Source: Gemmatimonadota bacterium
GTDB taxonomy: Bacteria; Gemmatimonadota; Gemmatimonadetes; Longimicrobiales; RSA9
Reading direction: 5' to 3'
Assembly: GCA_017881445.1 (NCBI GenBank)
Contig: JADGQX010000008.1
Span: 1 to 43,080, forward strand
Length of the DNA: 43,080 bases
Below, in pieces: positions 1 through 9,242 of the stretch (positions within the stretch are counted from its first letter, which is position 1; each line of letters begins with the position of its first letter). The notes below the pieces were generated by a model. That model did not search any database, was not told the DNA's origin, and saw only the letters and a program-made list of their open reading frames with translations. The translations under genes were made by a program, and so were the position numbers.

Positions 1-1
1 C

Positions 2-703
2 CCGGAGTTCGTGGCGGACGGGGCCGCCGACGTGGGCATCACGGGCCGCGACCTGGTGGAGGAGTCGGGGCGTGAGCTGGAGGTGCTGCTGGACCTCGGC
101 TTCGGCCGCTGCCGCCTGGCCGTGGCCGTACGCGACGACGACCGGCGCGACGTGCGCGCCCTCGCCCAGGGCACGAAGGTGGCCACCACCTTCCCGCGGC
201 TGACCCGCCGCTGGTTCGAGGCGGCGGGCACCCGGGTGGACATCGTGCCCATCTCGGGGTCGGCGGAGATCGCGCCCCACCTGGGCGTGGCCGACATCAT
301 CGTGGACCTGGTCTCGACCGGCTCCACGCTGCGCATGAACGGGCTGCGCGAGGTGGCCACCGTGCTGGAGTCCACGGCGCTGCTGATCGCCACGCCGGAG
401 GCGCTGCGTGCGGCGGGACAGGGCGGGAAGCTGCTGGAGCTGGTGGCGGCGCTGGAGTCGGTGATCCGGGCGGAGGGCAAGCGCTACCTCATGGCCAACG
501 TGCCGCGCAGCATGCTGGCCGAGGTGAAGCGCATCCTGCCCGGGATCAGCGGGCCGACCATCGTGGACGTGCTGGACAGCGGCGAGTTCGTCGCCGCCCA
601 CGCGGTGGTGGATCGGCGGGAGGTCTACCGCACCATCGCGCAGCTGAAGGCCATCGGCGCCACGGGGATCCTGGTGACGCACATCGAGAGGCTGATGCCA
701 TGA
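2..703 (+). CDS. hisG: ATP phosphoribosyltransferase, long form (5'-truncated)
   Basis: HisG condenses ATP with PRPP, the first and feedback-regulated step of histidine synthesis, in the cytoplasm. The reading frame is open from base 2, so the N-terminus lies outside the window; about 233 residues remain. Visible are the central segment with the VGITGRD motif near the start, a phosphate-loop-like VDLVSTGSTLR, and at the end the HisG_C regulatory domain (about the last 75 residues, ending ATGILVTHIERLMP). That ACT-like domain marks the long, HisZ-independent form, in keeping with the absence of hisZ from the operon. The TGA stop overlaps the next start in ATGA. The family call is very secure; the true start cannot be seen. 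Confidence 0.96.
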   Translation, partial: PEFVADGAADVGITGRDLVEESGRELEVLLDLGFGRCRLAVAVRDDDRRDVRALAQGTKVATTFPRLTRRWFEAAGTRVDIVPISGSAEIAPHLGVADIIVDLVSTGSTLRMNGLREVATVLESTALLIATPEALRAAGQGGKLLELVAALESVIRAEGKRYLMANVPRSMLAEVKRILPGISGPTIVDVLDSGEFVAAHAVVDRREVYRTIAQLKAIGATGILVTHIERLMP

Positions 704-3270
704 GCGACGCGGCTACCTCCGGATCGGGGGCGAACCAGCCTTCGCGGGCGGCCTCAGAGCGGGAGAGCGGGAGAGTGGGAGAGCGGGAGATCGCGGTAGA
801 AGCGGCGCTGGCGGAGCTGACTCCCGAGCAGGAGGCGGTGCTGCTGGACCGGGGACGGGCAGCGGACGCGGCGGTGGAGGAATCGGTGCGCATGATCCTC
901 TCCGATGTCCGGGCCCGGGGTGACGAGGCGCTGCGCTCGCTGGCCCGCCGCTTCGACCGGGTGGAGCTGGGCGGGATCGAGGTGCCGAATGAGGCCTGCC
1001 AGGAAGCGCTGGCGGCGCTCGCGCCCGAGGTCAGGGCGGCACTGGAGCGGGCGGCGGCCAACATCGCCGCCTTTCACCGCGCCCAGCTGCCGCCCCCGCT
1101 GGAGGTGGAGGTCGAGGCGGGCGTCCGCCTGGGCCGCCGCGCCGAGCCGCTCGGGCGCGTCGCCGTCTACGCCCCGGGCGGCCGGGCGGCGTATCCCAGC
1201 AGCGTGCTCATGGGCGTGGTGCCCGCCCGGGTGGCGGGGGTGGAGCAGGTCGTGGTCTGCTCGCCGCCCGGGCCCGACGGCCGGCCGCCGGCCATCGTCC
1301 TGGCGGCGTGCGCGCTGGCGGGCGCGGACCGCGTCTTCGCCCTGGGCGGCGCCGGGGCGATCGCGGCCGTAGCCTACGGCACCGCGACGGTGCCGCGGGT
1401 GGACAAGGTGGTGGGACCAGGCAACGCTTACGTCACCGAGGCCAAGCGCCAGCTGAACGGCGTGCTGGCCATCGACTGTCCCGCGGGCCCATCCGAGGTG
1501 CTGATCCTGGCGGACGACAGCGCCGACCCCGTGCTGCTGGCGGCGGAGGTGATCGCCCAGGCGGAGCACGACCCGGATGCGGCTTCGGTGCTGGTCTGCA
1601 CGGATGCGGAAGTGCTGGGCGCCGCGCGCCGGGAGCTGGCCCGCCTGCTGCCCTCGCAGCCGCGGCGGGAGATCGTGGAGGCGTCGCTGGCGGCGCGCGG
1701 CGCCTTCCTGCGCGCGGACTCGCGCGAGCAGGCGATCGCCTTCGCCAACCGCTACGCGCCCGAGCACCTGCTGGTGCTGCTGCGGGACCCGCGCGCCGCC
1801 CTGGAGGCACTGCGCCGCGCGGGCAGCATCTTCCTCGGCCCGGGCAGCTCGGTGGCGTTCGGCGACTACCTCACGGGCGCCAACCACGTGCTGCCCACCG
1901 CCGGCCTGGCCCGCGCCTACGCCGGGCTCTCCACCATGGACTTCCTGCGCTGGTACACCTACCAGGAGGTCTCGCGGGAGGCCGCGGCGGCGCTCGCCGG
2001 CGACACGCAGGTGCTGGCCCTGGCCGAGGGGCTGCCGGGGCATGCGCTCTGCGCGCGGCTGCGGGACCCAGAGCGGGACAGCGGGACAGCGGGAGAGCGG
2101 GAGAATGCCGGCGACCGCCGGCTCCCGCTCTCCCACTCTCCCGCTCTCCAGGACTGGCGCGAGAGCGCACCCAGCGCCCTTCCCTTCCGTGCCGCGTACA
2201 GGGACATCGCGCTCTACGACCCTCAGCGGTCGCCCATCGAGATCGACCTGAGCGACAACACGTCGCTCTTCGGCGCGCCGCCGGCGGGCATGCGGGCGGT
2301 GCGGGAGCTGGAGGAGGAACGGGTCACGCGCTACCCGCCGGTCTACGCGCAGGAGCTGAAGGCGGCGCTGGCGGAGCTGCACGGCGTCGCGCCGGAGAAC
2401 GTGGTGACGGGCTGCGGCTCCGACGACGTGATTGACAGCGCCATCCGCGCGTTCTGCGAGGCGGGCGACGTGGTCGCCTACCCGGACCCGACCTTCAGCA
2501 TGCTGCCGCTGTTCGCGCGCATGAATGCGGCCCGGCCCGTGCCCGTGCCCATGGGGCCGGGCTTCGAGCTGGACGAGGAGGCGCTCCTTTCGGCGCGGGG
2601 CCGGATCACGTACATCTGCAACCCCAACAACCCTACGGGCACGCTGCTTTCCCCGGACAGGATCCGCCGGGTGACCCGGGAGGCCACCGGCGTCGTCCTG
2701 CTGGACGAGGCCTACGCGGATTACGGCGCCACGAGCCTGATCGAGGACGCCATCAGCTCGGGGCGGGCGGTCGTGCTGCGGACGCTGTCCAAGTCCTTCG
2801 GGCTGGCGGGGCTGCGCATCGGCTACGCGATCGGGCCCGTGGCGCTGGTGCGCGAGATCGAGAAATCACGGGGTCCCTACAAGATCGGCGCGGCGGCGGA
2901 GGCGGCGGCGCTGGCGGCGCTGCGGCACGACCGTGACTGGGCCGCGGCCAACGTCGCCACCGTGATGGCCAACCGGGAGCGGCTGGCCCGGGAGCTGACG
3001 GAGCGGGGGCTGCGCGTCTGGCCCTCCGCGGCCAACTTCCTGCTGATGCAGGCACCGGCAGGGGCCGCCCCGGCCGCCCCGGGCGCCCCGGGCGCCACCG
3101 CGGCGATCGTGGCCGGGCTGCGGGGCGCGGGTGTGGCGGTCCGGGCCTTCCCGGGCGTTCCCGGAGCGGGCGACTGCATCAGGGTGAGCGTCGGCCCCTG
3201 GCCGCTGATGCAGCGCTTCCTGGACGCGCTGGAGGCCGGGACGGTGGAGGCGGCGAAGGTGGGTCGATGA
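700..3270 (+). CDS. hisDC: HisD-HisC fusion: histidinol dehydrogenase + histidinol-phosphate aminotransferase
   Basis: One 856-residue reading frame carries two enzymes. Residues about 40-455 are histidinol dehydrogenase (histidinol to histidine, two NAD+ oxidations): the Zn ligands are recognisable as AQAEHD, FGDYLTGANHVLPT and the GLPGHA histidine (H448), and the catalytic Glu-His pair as RYAPEHL. Residues about 495-856 are the PLP aminotransferase HisC: NPNNPTGT, LLDEAYADYG and the Schiff-base lysine K698 in SKSFGLAG. Both catalytic sets look intact. The start at 700 is fixed by the ATGA overlap with hisG. Odd points: a low-complexity stretch ERESGRVGERE near residues 20-30, and a linker at about 459-483 encoded by an inverted repeat, which replaces any hisD stop/hisC start. 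In most bacteria these are separate genes. A sequencing frameshift is unlikely because the frame is continuous through both domains and the linker. Confidence 0.95.
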   Translation: MSDAATSGSGANQPSRAASERESGRVGEREIAVEAALAELTPEQEAVLLDRGRAADAAVEESVRMILSDVRARGDEALRSLARRFDRVELGGIEVPNEACQEALAALAPEVRAALERAAANIAAFHRAQLPPPLEVEVEAGVRLGRRAEPLGRVAVYAPGGRAAYPSSVLMGVVPARVAGVEQVVVCSPPGPDGRPPAIVLAACALAGADRVFALGGAGAIAAVAYGTATVPRVDKVVGPGNAYVTEAKRQLNGVLAIDCPAGPSEVLILADDSADPVLLAAEVIAQAEHDPDAASVLVCTDAEVLGAARRELARLLPSQPRREIVEASLAARGAFLRADSREQAIAFANRYAPEHLLVLLRDPRAALEALRRAGSIFLGPGSSVAFGDYLTGANHVLPTAGLARAYAGLSTMDFLRWYTYQEVSREAAAALAGDTQVLALAEGLPGHALCARLRDPERDSGTAGERENAGDRRLPLSHSPALQDWRESAPSALPFRAAYRDIALYDPQRSPIEIDLSDNTSLFGAPPAGMRAVRELEEERVTRYPPVYAQELKAALAELHGVAPENVVTGCGSDDVIDSAIRAFCEAGDVVAYPDPTFSMLPLFARMNAARPVPVPMGPGFELDEEALLSARGRITYICNPNNPTGTLLSPDRIRRVTREATGVVLLDEAYADYGATSLIEDAISSGRAVVLRTLSKSFGLAGLRIGYAIGPVALVREIEKSRGPYKIGAAAEAAALAALRHDRDWAAANVATVMANRERLARELTERGLRVWPSAANFLLMQAPAGAAPAAPGAPGATAAIVAGLRGAGVAVRAFPGVPGAGDCIRVSVGPWPLMQRFLDALEAGTVEAAKVGR
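756..790 (+). repeat. Octamer repeat array (AGAGCGGG family), copy 1, inside hisD
   Basis: About four and a half copies of the octamer AGAGCGGG with one C-to-T change. Bases 763-789 are the exact reverse complement of 2122-2148 in the hisD-hisC linker. It encodes ERESGRVGERE ahead of the conserved HisD fold. No matching opposite arm is seen close by, so this is a single arm. Confidence 0.9.
2071..2148 (+). repeat. Octamer-based inverted repeat, copy 2, forming the HisD-HisC linker
   Basis: Left arm 2077-2103 and right arm 2122-2148 are reverse complements at 24 of 27 positions. The spacer holds a second hairpin, GCCGGC-gacc-GCCGGC at 2107-2122. The whole element is read through in frame and encodes an ERDSGTAGEREN / LPLSHSPAL peptide between the two enzymes. 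Confidence 0.92.
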
Positions 3271-3863
3271 TCGTGGGCATGATCGATTTCGGTGTGGGCA
3301 ACCTGCACTCGCTGGCCAAGGCCATCGAGCGCGGCGGCGCGGAGGTCCGCATCGAGACCGACCCGCACCTGGCGCTGGCTGCGGATGCGCTGGTGCTGCC
3401 CGGCGTGGGGGCGTTCGGCCCGGCCGCGGCGGCCATCGAGGGCGCGGCTCCCCGGATCCGTGATGCGCTGCGCCAGGGGTTCCCCTGCCTGGGGATCTGC
3501 CTGGGTATGCAGCTGCTGTTCGAGGGCAGCGACGAGTCGCCGGGCGCGGGACTGGGCGTCTTCCCCGGCCGGGTGCACCGGCTGGCGGCCAAGCGCGTGC
3601 CGCACATGGGCTGGAACGGCGTGGCCGCGGAGCGGGACCCGCTCTTCCGCGGGGTGGAGCACATGCTGGCATACTACGCCAACAGCTACGTGGCACAGCC
3701 GCTGGAGGCGCAGGACATCATCGCCACCACCGAGTACGAGGGGCATGCCTTTGCCGCGGCGGTCCGGCGCGTGCGCACCTGGGGCGTGCAGTTCCACCCG
3801 GAGAAAAGCTCGGACGCGGGCGTGACGCTCATCACCAACTTCCTGCGGGAGGCGGCGCGTTGA
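3267..3863 (+). CDS. hisH: Imidazole glycerol phosphate synthase, glutaminase subunit
   Basis: HisH hydrolyses glutamine and passes ammonia to HisF, making IGP and AICAR from PRFAR. The 198-residue protein is a standard class I glutamine amidotransferase: oxyanion loop LPGVGAFG, nucleophile C78 in GICLGMQ, and H177/E179 in QFHPEKSS. The conserved VPHMGWN segment is present. The ATG at 3267 overlaps the hisDC stop by 4 nt (ATGA), implying translational coupling. Nothing is missing or unusual. Confidence 0.97.
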   Translation: MIVGMIDFGVGNLHSLAKAIERGGAEVRIETDPHLALAADALVLPGVGAFGPAAAAIEGAAPRIRDALRQGFPCLGICLGMQLLFEGSDESPGAGLGVFPGRVHRLAAKRVPHMGWNGVAAERDPLFRGVEHMLAYYANSYVAQPLEAQDIIATTEYEGHAFAAAVRRVRTWGVQFHPEKSSDAGVTLITNFLREAAR

Positions 3864-4582
3864 TCGCCTGGCCCGCCGTGGACCTGAAGGGCGGGCGCGT
3901 GGTCCAGCTCGTGGGCGGCCGCCCGCAGGACGAGCGCGTCTCCCTGGCCGATCCGCTGGCGGTCGCCCGCCACTGGCTCGAGCTTGGATTCCGCGGCCTG
4001 CACGTCATCGACCTGGACGCCGCCCTGGGCACCGGCTCCAACCGGGAGTCGATCGCGGCGATCCTGGCCGCGCTGGACGTCCCGGTGCAGGTGGGCGGCG
4101 GGCTGCGCGACGACGCCGCCCTCGATGCCTGCCTGGCGGCCGGGGCCGCGCGGGCGATCGTGGGCACGCGGGCGGTGCGCGACCGGGAGTGGCTGCAGCG
4201 CGCGGCGCTCCGCCACCCGCATCGCATTGTCGTCGCAGCAGATACGCGGGCAGGCGACGTGCTGGTCCGGGGCTGGACCGAGGGAGCGGGGATCGACCTG
4301 CTGGAATTCGTCGCCTCGCTGGCGGGGCTGCCGCTGGCGGGGATCCTGGTCACGGACGTGAGCCGCGAGGGTCGCCTGGCCGGGGCGGACGCGGCCCTGT
4401 TCGGCAAGGTCGTCGCCGCCACGGCCCATGCCGTGCTGGCGGCCGGCGGCATCGCGACGCTGGAGGACCTGCGCCGTCTGGCCGACGCCGGCGTCGCCGG
4501 CGCGGTCCTGGGAATGTCCATCTACGCGGGCGACATCGACGGCGCTACAGCCGCCGTGGTGGCCCGGGAGTTCGCGGCGTGA
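3860..4582 (+). CDS. hisA: ProFAR isomerase (HisA)
   Basis: HisA is a (beta/alpha)8 barrel that performs the Amadori rearrangement of ProFAR to PRFAR. The 240-residue protein starts IAWPAVDLKGGRVVQL, whose aspartate is the first catalytic residue; the second lies in LVTDVSREG. Two half-barrel phosphate sites (VGGGLRDD and AAGGIATLEDL) are evident. The start is a TTG at 3860 overlapping the hisH stop (TTGA). The N-terminus aligns with the family only from this codon and no later ATG would keep the first strand, so TTG is the likely start. Confidence 0.96.
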   Translation: MIAWPAVDLKGGRVVQLVGGRPQDERVSLADPLAVARHWLELGFRGLHVIDLDAALGTGSNRESIAAILAALDVPVQVGGGLRDDAALDACLAAGAARAIVGTRAVRDREWLQRAALRHPHRIVVAADTRAGDVLVRGWTEGAGIDLLEFVASLAGLPLAGILVTDVSREGRLAGADAALFGKVVAATAHAVLAAGGIATLEDLRRLADAGVAGAVLGMSIYAGDIDGATAAVVAREFAA

Positions 4583-5136
4583 GCACGATTCAGCGGGAGA
4601 CGGGCGAGACGCGGGTGGAGCTGATGCTGCGCCTGCCGGAGGAGGATGCAGCGGGCGGGCCGGCGCAGGTCGCCACGGGCGTGCGCTTCCTCGACCACAT
4701 GCTGAACACCTTCGCGCGCTACTCGGGTCTCGAGCTCCGGGTCGAGGCGCAGGGCGACCTGCGCCACCACCTGGTGGAGGACGTGGCCATCACGCTGGGG
4801 CTGGCGCTGCGGCAGGAGATCCCCGCAACCTGCACTCGCTACGGCAACGCCACCGTGGTCATGGACGACGCCATGGTCCAGGTGGCGCTGGACGCGGGCG
4901 GCCGGCCCTACTACCGGGGGCCCGTGCCCAGCGTGCTCTACGACCACTTCTTCCGCTCGCTGGCCGACAACGCGGCCCTGACGCTGCACGTGCGCGTGCT
5001 GCGCGGCCATGACCGGCACCACATGGTGGAGGCCGCCGTGAAGGCACTGGGCCTGGCCCTGCGCATGGCCCTGGCTCCGGGCCGCGCCGTCTTCAGCACC
5101 AAGGGCGCGGTGCGCATCGACCGGGAGGAGGCGTAG
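4579..5136 (+). CDS. hisB: Imidazoleglycerol-phosphate dehydratase
   Basis: HisB here is the monofunctional dehydratase (185 residues) that turns IGP into imidazole acetol phosphate. The Mn-binding histidine motifs are complete: FLDHMLNTF, DLRHHLVEDVAITLG, and the second-half HHMVEAAVKALGLALR. No HAD-type phosphatase domain is fused, consistent with the separate hisN-type gene downstream. The GTG start at 4579 overlaps the hisA stop (GTGA). The frame stays open further upstream, but that part runs opposite conserved HisA coding and is not part of the gene. Confidence 0.96.
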   Translation: MSTIQRETGETRVELMLRLPEEDAAGGPAQVATGVRFLDHMLNTFARYSGLELRVEAQGDLRHHLVEDVAITLGLALRQEIPATCTRYGNATVVMDDAMVQVALDAGGRPYYRGPVPSVLYDHFFRSLADNAALTLHVRVLRGHDRHHMVEAAVKALGLALRMALAPGRAVFSTKGAVRIDREEA

Positions 5137-5139
5137 CCG

Positions 5140-5988
5140 ATGCTCCGCAAGCGCGTGATCGTCTGCCTGGACGTTCTCGACGGCCGCGTGGTGAAGGGCG
5201 TCAGCTTCAAGGGGCTCAAGGACATGGGCGATCCCGTCGAGCTGTCCGAGCGCTACCAGGCGGAGGGTGCCGACGAGATCGTCTTCCTCGACATCTCCGC
5301 CACCGCCGAGGGCCGCGGCACGCTGCTGGACGTGGTGCGCCGCACGGCGGAGCGCCTGTTCATCCCCCTGACGGTGGGCGGCGGCATCAACGCCATCGAG
5401 GACATCGAGGCGGCGCTGCGGGCCGGCGCCGACAAGATCAGCATCAACACCGCGGCCGTGACCCGGCCGGAGCTGCTGTCGCTCTCGTCGCAGCGGTTCG
5501 GCGCCCAGTGCGTGGTGGCGAGCATCGACGCCCGGCTGGAGCGGCGCCAGGTCGAGGTGGCCACGCGGGTGGACCAGGGCTCCGCCACCGTGGGCGACCG
5601 AGCCGAGCCGGAGGACCTGTGCTGGTTCCGGGTCTTCACGCACGGCGGGCACACCGCCACCGAGCTGGATGCCGTCGGCTGGGCGGCGCAGTGCGCCTCC
5701 CTGGGCGCGGGCGAGATCCTGATCACCAGCATCGACCAGGACGGCCACCGCCAGGGTTTCGACCTCGAGCTGACCGGTCGCATCGTGAAAGTCGTGAGTG
5801 TGCCCGTCATCGCCAGCGGCGGCGCGGGCACGGCCCAGCATTTCGTGGATGCCTTCAAGCTCGCCGGCGCCGACGCCGCCCTCGCCGCCGGCATGTTCCA
5901 CGACGGCAGCACCAGCGTGGGCCAGGTGAAGGCGATCCTGGCCGCCGCCGGCGTTCCCGTCCGACCCCCGGGGGTGATGACGCCATGA
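5140..5988 (+). CDS. hisF: Imidazole glycerol phosphate synthase, cyclase subunit
   Basis: HisF receives ammonia from HisH and cyclises PRFAR to IGP. The barrel hallmarks are present: [15 protein letters not shown] with the first catalytic Asp, [16 protein letters not shown] carrying the second Asp, and [10 protein letters not shown]. At 282 residues it is longer than the usual 250-260; the extra length is a polar insert around residues 140-165 plus a short C-terminal extension. It starts 3 bp after hisB, the only junction in the operon without overlap, so the stretch remains one transcription unit. Confidence 0.96.
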   Translation: MLRKRVIVCLDVLDGRVVKGVSFKGLKDMGDPVELSERYQAEGADEIVFLDISATAEGRGTLLDVVRRTAERLFIPLTVGGGINAIEDIEAALRAGADKISINTAAVTRPELLSLSSQRFGAQCVVASIDARLERRQVEVATRVDQGSATVGDRAEPEDLCWFRVFTHGGHTATELDAVGWAAQCASLGAGEILITSIDQDGHRQGFDLELTGRIVKVVSVPVIASGGAGTAQHFVDAFKLAGADAALAAGMFHDGSTSVGQVKAILAAAGVPVRPPGVMTP

Positions 5989-6761
5989 CCCGCGATTCCC
6001 TGGCGACGCAGCTGGAGTTCGCCATCGATGCTGCCTGGCGCGCGGGACGCGCCACGCTCCCCCACTTCCAGACCGGCGTGCTGGCCGAGGCCAAGGCCGA
6101 TCTCTCGCCCGTGACCGTGGCGGACCGCGCGGCCGAGACGCTCTGCCGCGCCCTGATCGAGGCCCGCTATCCGTACGACGGCATCCTGGGCGAGGAGCAG
6201 GGGGCGAGGCGGCCGGGCGCGCGCCGTCGCTGGGTCATCGACCCGATCGACGGCACGCGCGCCTTCGTCCACGGCGTCCCCCTCTACTCGGTGCTGCTGG
6301 CGCTGGAGGAGGAAGGCGAGCCGGTCCTGGGCGTGATCCACTTCCCGGCGCTGGGCGAAACCGTGTGGGCGGCGCGGGGGGAGGGCTGCTGGTGGGACGG
6401 CCGGCGGGCCCTGGTCTCCCAGGTGGACCGGCTGGAGGAGGCCACCGTGCTGACCAGCGAGGGCACCTTCCCGGACGAGGCCACGGCCTCGGCCTGGCGC
6501 CGCCTGGCCGGCCGCGCCGCCAACGCCCGCACCTGGGGCGACGCCTACGGCTACGCCCTGGTCGCGACCGGTCGCGCCGAGGTCATGATCGACCCGCACT
6601 TCGAGGTCTGGGACTCGGCGCCGCTCAGGCCCATCATCGAGGAAGCGGGCGGGGTCTTCACCGACTGGACCGGCGCCCCGACCCATCTGGGCGGCAACGG
6701 CATCGCCACCAACGCGGCGCTCGCCCGGCACGTGCGCCAGCTATTGAGGGGGGAAGCGTGA
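5985..6761 (+). CDS. hisN: Inositol-monophosphatase-family histidinol phosphatase
   Basis: This 258-residue protein has the IMPase fold: metal-binding glutamates in GEEQG, the signature [12 protein letters not shown] and the C-terminal [16 protein letters not shown]. The family includes inositol, FBP and PAP phosphatases, but position settles the role: it lies within the his operon, overlaps hisF by ATGA and hisIE by GTGA, and histidinol-phosphate phosphatase is the only step not otherwise encoded here. It should dephosphorylate L-histidinol phosphate with Mg2+. The substrate assignment rests on context. Confidence 0.9.
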   Translation: MTRDSLATQLEFAIDAAWRAGRATLPHFQTGVLAEAKADLSPVTVADRAAETLCRALIEARYPYDGILGEEQGARRPGARRRWVIDPIDGTRAFVHGVPLYSVLLALEEEGEPVLGVIHFPALGETVWAARGEGCWWDGRRALVSQVDRLEEATVLTSEGTFPDEATASAWRRLAGRAANARTWGDAYGYALVATGRAEVMIDPHFEVWDSAPLRPIIEEAGGVFTDWTGAPTHLGGNGIATNAALARHVRQLLRGEA

Positions 6762-7363
6762 GGATCCGGAGCGTGCAGGAGCTGGACGACGTCGCCTTCG
6801 ACAAGCTGGGCGGGCTGGTCCCCGTGGTCGCGCAGCACGTGCGCACGGGCGAGGTCCTGATGCTGGCGTACGCCGATCGCACGGCCCTGGAGCGGACGCT
6901 GGAGACGGGCGAGCTCTGGCTCTGGTCCCGCTCGCGCGAGGAGCTCTGGCACAAGGGCTCGACCAGCGGCAACACCCAGCGCCTGGTGGCGCTGCACACC
7001 GACTGCGACAGCGACGCCGTCCTGGCGCTGGTGGAGCCATCGGGCCCCGCCTGCCACACGGGCGACTGGACCTGCTTCGGGGCCATGCCCACCCTGCCGG
7101 CGCTGGCGGAGGTGCTCGAGTCCCGCAGCGAGCGCATGCCGGACGGCAGCTACACGACGCGGCTGCTCTCCGATCTGAATCTGCGGACCAAGAAGCTGGG
7201 CGAGGAGGCGGTGGAGCTGGCGACGGCCTGCGCCCTGGGCGATGCCGGCCGCGCCGTGGAGGAGGCCGCCGATCTGCTCTATCACGCGCTGGTGGCCTGC
7301 CGGGCGGTGGGCGTGACCACGGCGGAGGTCCTGGGCGTGCTCGAGGCGCGGCTCGAACGCTGA
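6758..7363 (+). CDS. hisIE: Phosphoribosyl-AMP cyclohydrolase / phosphoribosyl-ATP pyrophosphatase
   Basis: This bifunctional enzyme performs steps two and three of the pathway. Residues about 1-110 are HisI with LWHKGSTSGNTQ, the DCDSDA metal site and ACHTG; residues about 112-201 are HisE, an all-alpha NTP-pyrophosphatase-like domain with KKLGEEAVELATA and EEAADLLYHAL. The GTG start at 6758 overlaps the hisN stop (GTGA). It is the last gene of the operon; the convergent chemoreceptor gene ends 6 bp further on, with no room for a classical terminator. Confidence 0.97.
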   Translation: MRIRSVQELDDVAFDKLGGLVPVVAQHVRTGEVLMLAYADRTALERTLETGELWLWSRSREELWHKGSTSGNTQRLVALHTDCDSDAVLALVEPSGPACHTGDWTCFGAMPTLPALAEVLESRSERMPDGSYTTRLLSDLNLRTKKLGEEAVELATACALGDAGRAVEEAADLLYHALVACRAVGVTTAEVLGVLEARLER

Positions 7364-7369
7364 GTGCCG

Positions 7370-9076
7370 CTACAGCTGGAAGCCCTGCACCAGCTGCTTC
7401 AGCGCCTCGGCGGAATGCAGCATCTCGAGGGAGGCGGCGCTCATCTCCTGCGTGGCCGCCGACTGCTCCTGGGCCGCGGCACTGACCTCCTCCGCGCTGG
7501 CGGCGTAGGACTCGGAGGTGCTGCCCACGCTGGAAACGGTCTTCTCCACGGTGGCGACGGCATCCTCGTTGGAGACGGCCGCCTCGCCCACGCGCTCGGC
7601 GGCGTCGTGGATCTCGGCCACGGCGGCGATGATCTCGTCGAAGGCGAGCTCGACGGCGCGGGAGACCTCTTCCACCCCCTCCACCTTGGACGTGCCCTGC
7701 TGCATGGTCTCGATGACGTCCTGCAGCTCCTTGCGGATGTGCGAGACGGAGCCCGCGACCTCGTCGGCGGCGCGGGCGCTGGCGTTGGCCAGCTTCCCCA
7801 CCTCGTCGGCGACGACCGCGAAGCCGCGGCCGTGCTGGCCCGCCCGCGCCGCCTCGATGGCGGCGTTGAGCGCCAGCAGGTTGGTCTGCCGCGCGATCGC
7901 CTGGATCGTGGCGGCGAAGGTGGTGATCTGGCGCGAGGCCGTGTCCAGCTCCGACACCTCCTTGCCCGCGGCCGTGACCACGTTGCGCACCTCCAGCAGC
8001 GTGCGGGCGGCGATGGCCACTTCCTTCCGCCGCGCGCCGGCGATGGTCCCGATCTGCTCGCTGAGCCGGCGCAGGTGCAGTGCCGTCTCGCTCACCTCGG
8101 TCGCCCGGGAGCGGATCTCGCCCAGGGCGGCATCCACCGTGCGCAGCCCCGATGCCTGGGCCTCGGCGCCCGCCGTGATCTCGACCATGGCGTTGGCGAC
8201 CTCGCCACTGGACGCAGCCACCTGCTCGGAGATGCTCGAGAGGTTGGTGGCCGAGGAGCCGATCTTCTGCGCCGTATCGACCGTGGCGCCCACCACCGTG
8301 CGCAGCCGGTCGGCCATGGAACCGAATGCGCCCGCCAACAGCTTGAACTCGGATGGCATGACGCCCGTGACCCGGACGTTCAGATCGCCCTCGCCGAACC
8401 TGTTGGCGGCGTCGACCAGCCGCCGCAGCGGGCGATGGATGGCCGACACGGTGCGCAGCACGAAGATCACGCCTCCCAGCGTGGTCAGGATCAGGACGAA
8501 GAGCAGTGCGATCTCGCGACGGACCGCGTCGGACTCCACCTGCCGGGCGGCGCCCTCGACGCGGTTCGACTGGGCGCCGTTCACGGCGCGCAGCAGGGCC
8601 TTGAGCTCGAGGGCCAGAGGCTCGGCGTTGTCCAGGCGCGCAACGGCGGCGGCGGTGCGGCCGGCCTGGCGCTCGACCGCGGCCCGGCCGTACTCGGTCT
8701 CGATGCGGGCGTGGAGCACGTCGATGCGTCCGAGCTGCTTCCGGTTCTGGTCCGCGAACCCGGGGAGCCGGCCGTAGCGGTCGAGAAGGTCCCGGGCGGA
8801 AGCGCCCTCGGAGCGGAACGTGACCAGCGCCCGCGGGTTGCCGCTGGCGACGAAGTGCTCGCCCGCCAGCATCTGGTTCAGCACCGTGGCCTCGAGCTGG
8901 CTGCCCAGGTCCAGGCTCTTGTGGAGTTGGTCCATGCGCGCGCTGATCTCATCGGTCAGCTGGCTCATGGACAGCATGCCGAACCACCAGATGACGACCG
9001 TACCGGTGATCACGATGCCGAACGCCAGCACCAGCCGACCCTGGATGCGACGGAAGTACTCGCGGAGCTCGCGCAT
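7370..9076 (-). CDS. Methyl-accepting chemotaxis protein
   Basis: A 568-residue transmembrane chemoreceptor. The order is TM1 (about 14-36), a roughly 150-residue periplasmic helical sensor, TM2 (about 189-210), HAMP (about 208-262) and a long cytoplasmic signalling coiled coil. The conserved hairpin tip [20 protein letters not shown] lies near residues 399-418. The start at 9076 ([10 protein letters not shown]) puts a normal amphipathic leader before TM1; the open frame runs to 9334 but that part has no membrane or domain logic. No CheA/CheW/CheR genes lie nearby. The ligand cannot be deduced. Confidence 0.93.
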   Translation of the reverse strand: MRELREYFRRIQGRLVLAFGIVITGTVVIWWFGMLSMSQLTDEISARMDQLHKSLDLGSQLEATVLNQMLAGEHFVASGNPRALVTFRSEGASARDLLDRYGRLPGFADQNRKQLGRIDVLHARIETEYGRAAVERQAGRTAAAVARLDNAEPLALELKALLRAVNGAQSNRVEGAARQVESDAVRREIALLFVLILTTLGGVIFVLRTVSAIHRPLRRLVDAANRFGEGDLNVRVTGVMPSEFKLLAGAFGSMADRLRTVVGATVDTAQKIGSSATNLSSISEQVAASSGEVANAMVEITAGAEAQASGLRTVDAALGEIRSRATEVSETALHLRRLSEQIGTIAGARRKEVAIAARTLLEVRNVVTAAGKEVSELDTASRQITTFAATIQAIARQTNLLALNAAIEAARAGQHGRGFAVVADEVGKLANASARAADEVAGSVSHIRKELQDVIETMQQGTSKVEGVEEVSRAVELAFDEIIAAVAEIHDAAERVGEAAVSNEDAVATVEKTVSSVGSTSESYAASAEEVSAAAQEQSAATQEMSAASLEMLHSAEALKQLVQGFQL

Positions 9077-9242
9077 GGAGAACGCCTGTCGCGACGCAAA
9101 ATGGTTTGCCGAGGAGGCTGCAAAATAGGCCGGGAACGATAGATTGGTCAACGACCGGCGCGATTCCGTCACCCCGGACCTTGCCGCCGGGCGCCCGCGG
9201 CCGGCAGCTTTCCGGCGAAGCCGCCCCGCAGAGGAGAAGCCG

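Noticed and set aside
754-2382. Long minus-strand open frame opposite hisDC with repeated SRSPALPLSRS-type peptide
   Set aside because: It lies opposite a well-conserved enzyme, shows no domain, and its repetitive peptide is the reverse reading of the octamer repeat.
4189-4578. In-frame extension upstream of hisB
   Set aside because: It is antiphase to conserved HisA coding; the GTG at 4579 gives the family N-terminus and the usual 4-nt overlap.
5508-5984. In-frame extension upstream of hisN
   Set aside because: It reads through hisF in another frame; ATG 5985 gives a normal IMPase start.
7364-9142. 592-codon plus-strand open frame opposite the chemoreceptor
   Set aside because: It is low-complexity, without motifs, and antisense to a clear MCP; high GC makes such frames common.
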